A stretch of 57,991 nucleotides of DNA from Myxococcales bacterium (lineage in GTDB: Bacteria > Myxococcota_A > Polyangia > Polyangiales > JAFGIB01), in assembly GCA_028817905.1 (NCBI GenBank), contig JAPPOR010000676.1:1-57991 (forward strand). The letters are read 5' to 3'. Positions within the stretch are counted from its first letter, which is position 1. Each line of letters begins with the position of its first letter. Positions 57,298-57,991 of this stretch are shown piece by piece. The translations under genes and the position numbers were made by a program. The notes under the pieces are model-generated. The model was not told where the DNA came from and searched no databases. It saw only the letters and a program-made list of their open reading frames with translations.

Positions 57298-57991
57298 TTG
57301 TCGCAGCCATCCAAAACGTTTGGGCAGCACGAGGTCGGGCCGTTCGAGGAAGCCCTGGTGGCCCTTGCTCGCCAGCTTTCCGAGGCTCGGGCCGAGTCGC
57401 AGGCTCGGGTCGAGCGCATGCGTGGCGAGCTCGAGATGACCCAGGGACAGCTTGCTGACGTTCGCAAGCAGTTGGTCGTCGTCGAGGAGGCGGGGCTGCG
57501 CGCCCGTCAGGAGCTCGAGGAGAGGCTTGCGAAGGCACAGCAGCGCAACGCCGAGCCGGTTGCCAACTGGCTGCAGCAGCTAGGTCCAGAGCTCAGGTGC
57601 GCTGCAGAGTACCGAGTGCGCGCCGAGGCCGCCGAGCTCGAGGTGGCCGAGCAACGCAGGGCAGCGGTCGATGCTGCGGCTGAGCTCGCCCGGATGCAGG
57701 AGCAGGCCGAGGCCTGGGAGCCCCGTCTGAAAGAGTTGGAAGAGGCCCTGGTGGAAGCGACAGCAGCCGCCAAGCGCGAGCACGCCCGGAGTGCGGAAGC
57801 GGAATCCAAGCTCGCTGTCGTACGGGGAGAGCTGGAATCCCAAGAGGGCGACTTTCAGCAGCGGCTATCTACACTCGAGGCCAAACACGGTGAAGAAGTG
57901 GGGCGGGCCGCAGCCGAGCTGCAGCAGGCCGAAGCGCGGGAAGCGGAGCTGAAGGCTGCCGCGGAGGCACGGGAAGCGGAGCTGAAGGCTG
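57298..57991 (+). CDS. Coiled-coil protein, incomplete at the window edge
   Basis: At least 231 residues from TTG 57298 (MSQPSKTFGQHEVGPFEEAL), the only usual start after an in-frame TGA at 57274. It is almost entirely heptad and hendecad coiled coil rich in Ala, Glu, Arg, Gln and Leu, with no Cys-rich or membrane segment before the edge. Near the end an 11-residue unit (EAREAELKAAA) repeats, encoded by a 33-bp tandem repeat at 57937 onward. Such proteins are often structural or scaffold proteins. Divergent from the ABC transporter. The C-terminus is outside the window. Confidence 0.75.
   Translation, partial: MSQPSKTFGQHEVGPFEEALVALARQLSEARAESQARVERMRGELEMTQGQLADVRKQLVVVEEAGLRARQELEERLAKAQQRNAEPVANWLQQLGPELRCAAEYRVRAEAAELEVAEQRRAAVDAAAELARMQEQAEAWEPRLKELEEALVEATAAAKREHARSAEAESKLAVVRGELESQEGDFQQRLSTLEAKHGEEVGRAAAELQQAEAREAELKAAAEAREAELKA

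Overview
The window is GC-rich, densely coded chromosomal DNA with no rRNA, tRNA, CRISPR array or recognisable transposase seen. The gene content points to a member of the Myxococcota or a close relative, with moderate confidence: many lipoproteins with low-complexity linkers, eukaryote-like Ser/Thr kinases (one with a PEGA domain, one with an ATPase module), an FHA protein, a sigma-54 activator, FG-GAP and YCF48-like propellers, and a TonB domain fused to a TonB-dependent receptor. This is inferred from gene families; no phylogenetic marker was compared.

Layout. 1-5.4 kb: housekeeping genes on the minus strand (monomeric isocitrate dehydrogenase with a damaged start, aspartyl-tRNA synthetase, ferredoxin) and a small zinc-ribbon membrane protein. 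5.5-13.9 kb: a GT2 and DUF2064 transferase pair, lipoproteins, an FG-GAP propeller, a TauE/SafE exporter, Lgt and an MhpD-like hydratase. 13.9-15.5 kb: a structured intergenic region with a strong terminator, then ychF. 15.6-24.7 kb: a YCF48-like lipoprotein, a TonB/TonB-receptor fusion with a coupled lipoprotein, a PEGA-type kinase overlapping a LysM protein, and a PilZ protein. 24.8-31.5 kb: lipoprotein and membrane genes and an SDR. 31.7-38.8 kb: a regulatory block with a CBS/histidine kinase/receiver/CheC fusion, a sigma-54 activator, and two histidine-kinase-type genes behind a near-consensus sigma-54 promoter. 38.8-47.3 kb: CPBP protease, VOC lipoprotein, cytochrome P460, GlxA-type regulator, metallo-beta-lactamase fold protein, AlkB and a GT-C-like membrane protein. 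47.4-58 kb: SNF2 ATPase, an FHA gene behind a second sigma-54-like promoter, a 1363-residue kinase, an osmoprotectant-type ABC transporter, and a coiled-coil gene cut by the right edge.

The most unusual non-coding feature is a family of about 100-172 bp near-palindromic elements, with four copies in the first 25 kb (4876, 10289, 16969, 24701). They share AGCCCGGATCATTGACGAC-type ends, and two of them supply the stop codon of the upstream gene. The strongest regulatory hypothesis is the sigma-54 circuit at 34.4-38.8 kb. A second notable lesion is a short AT-rich insertion, flanked by a 7-bp direct repeat, that separates the isocitrate dehydrogenase ATG from its reading frame.
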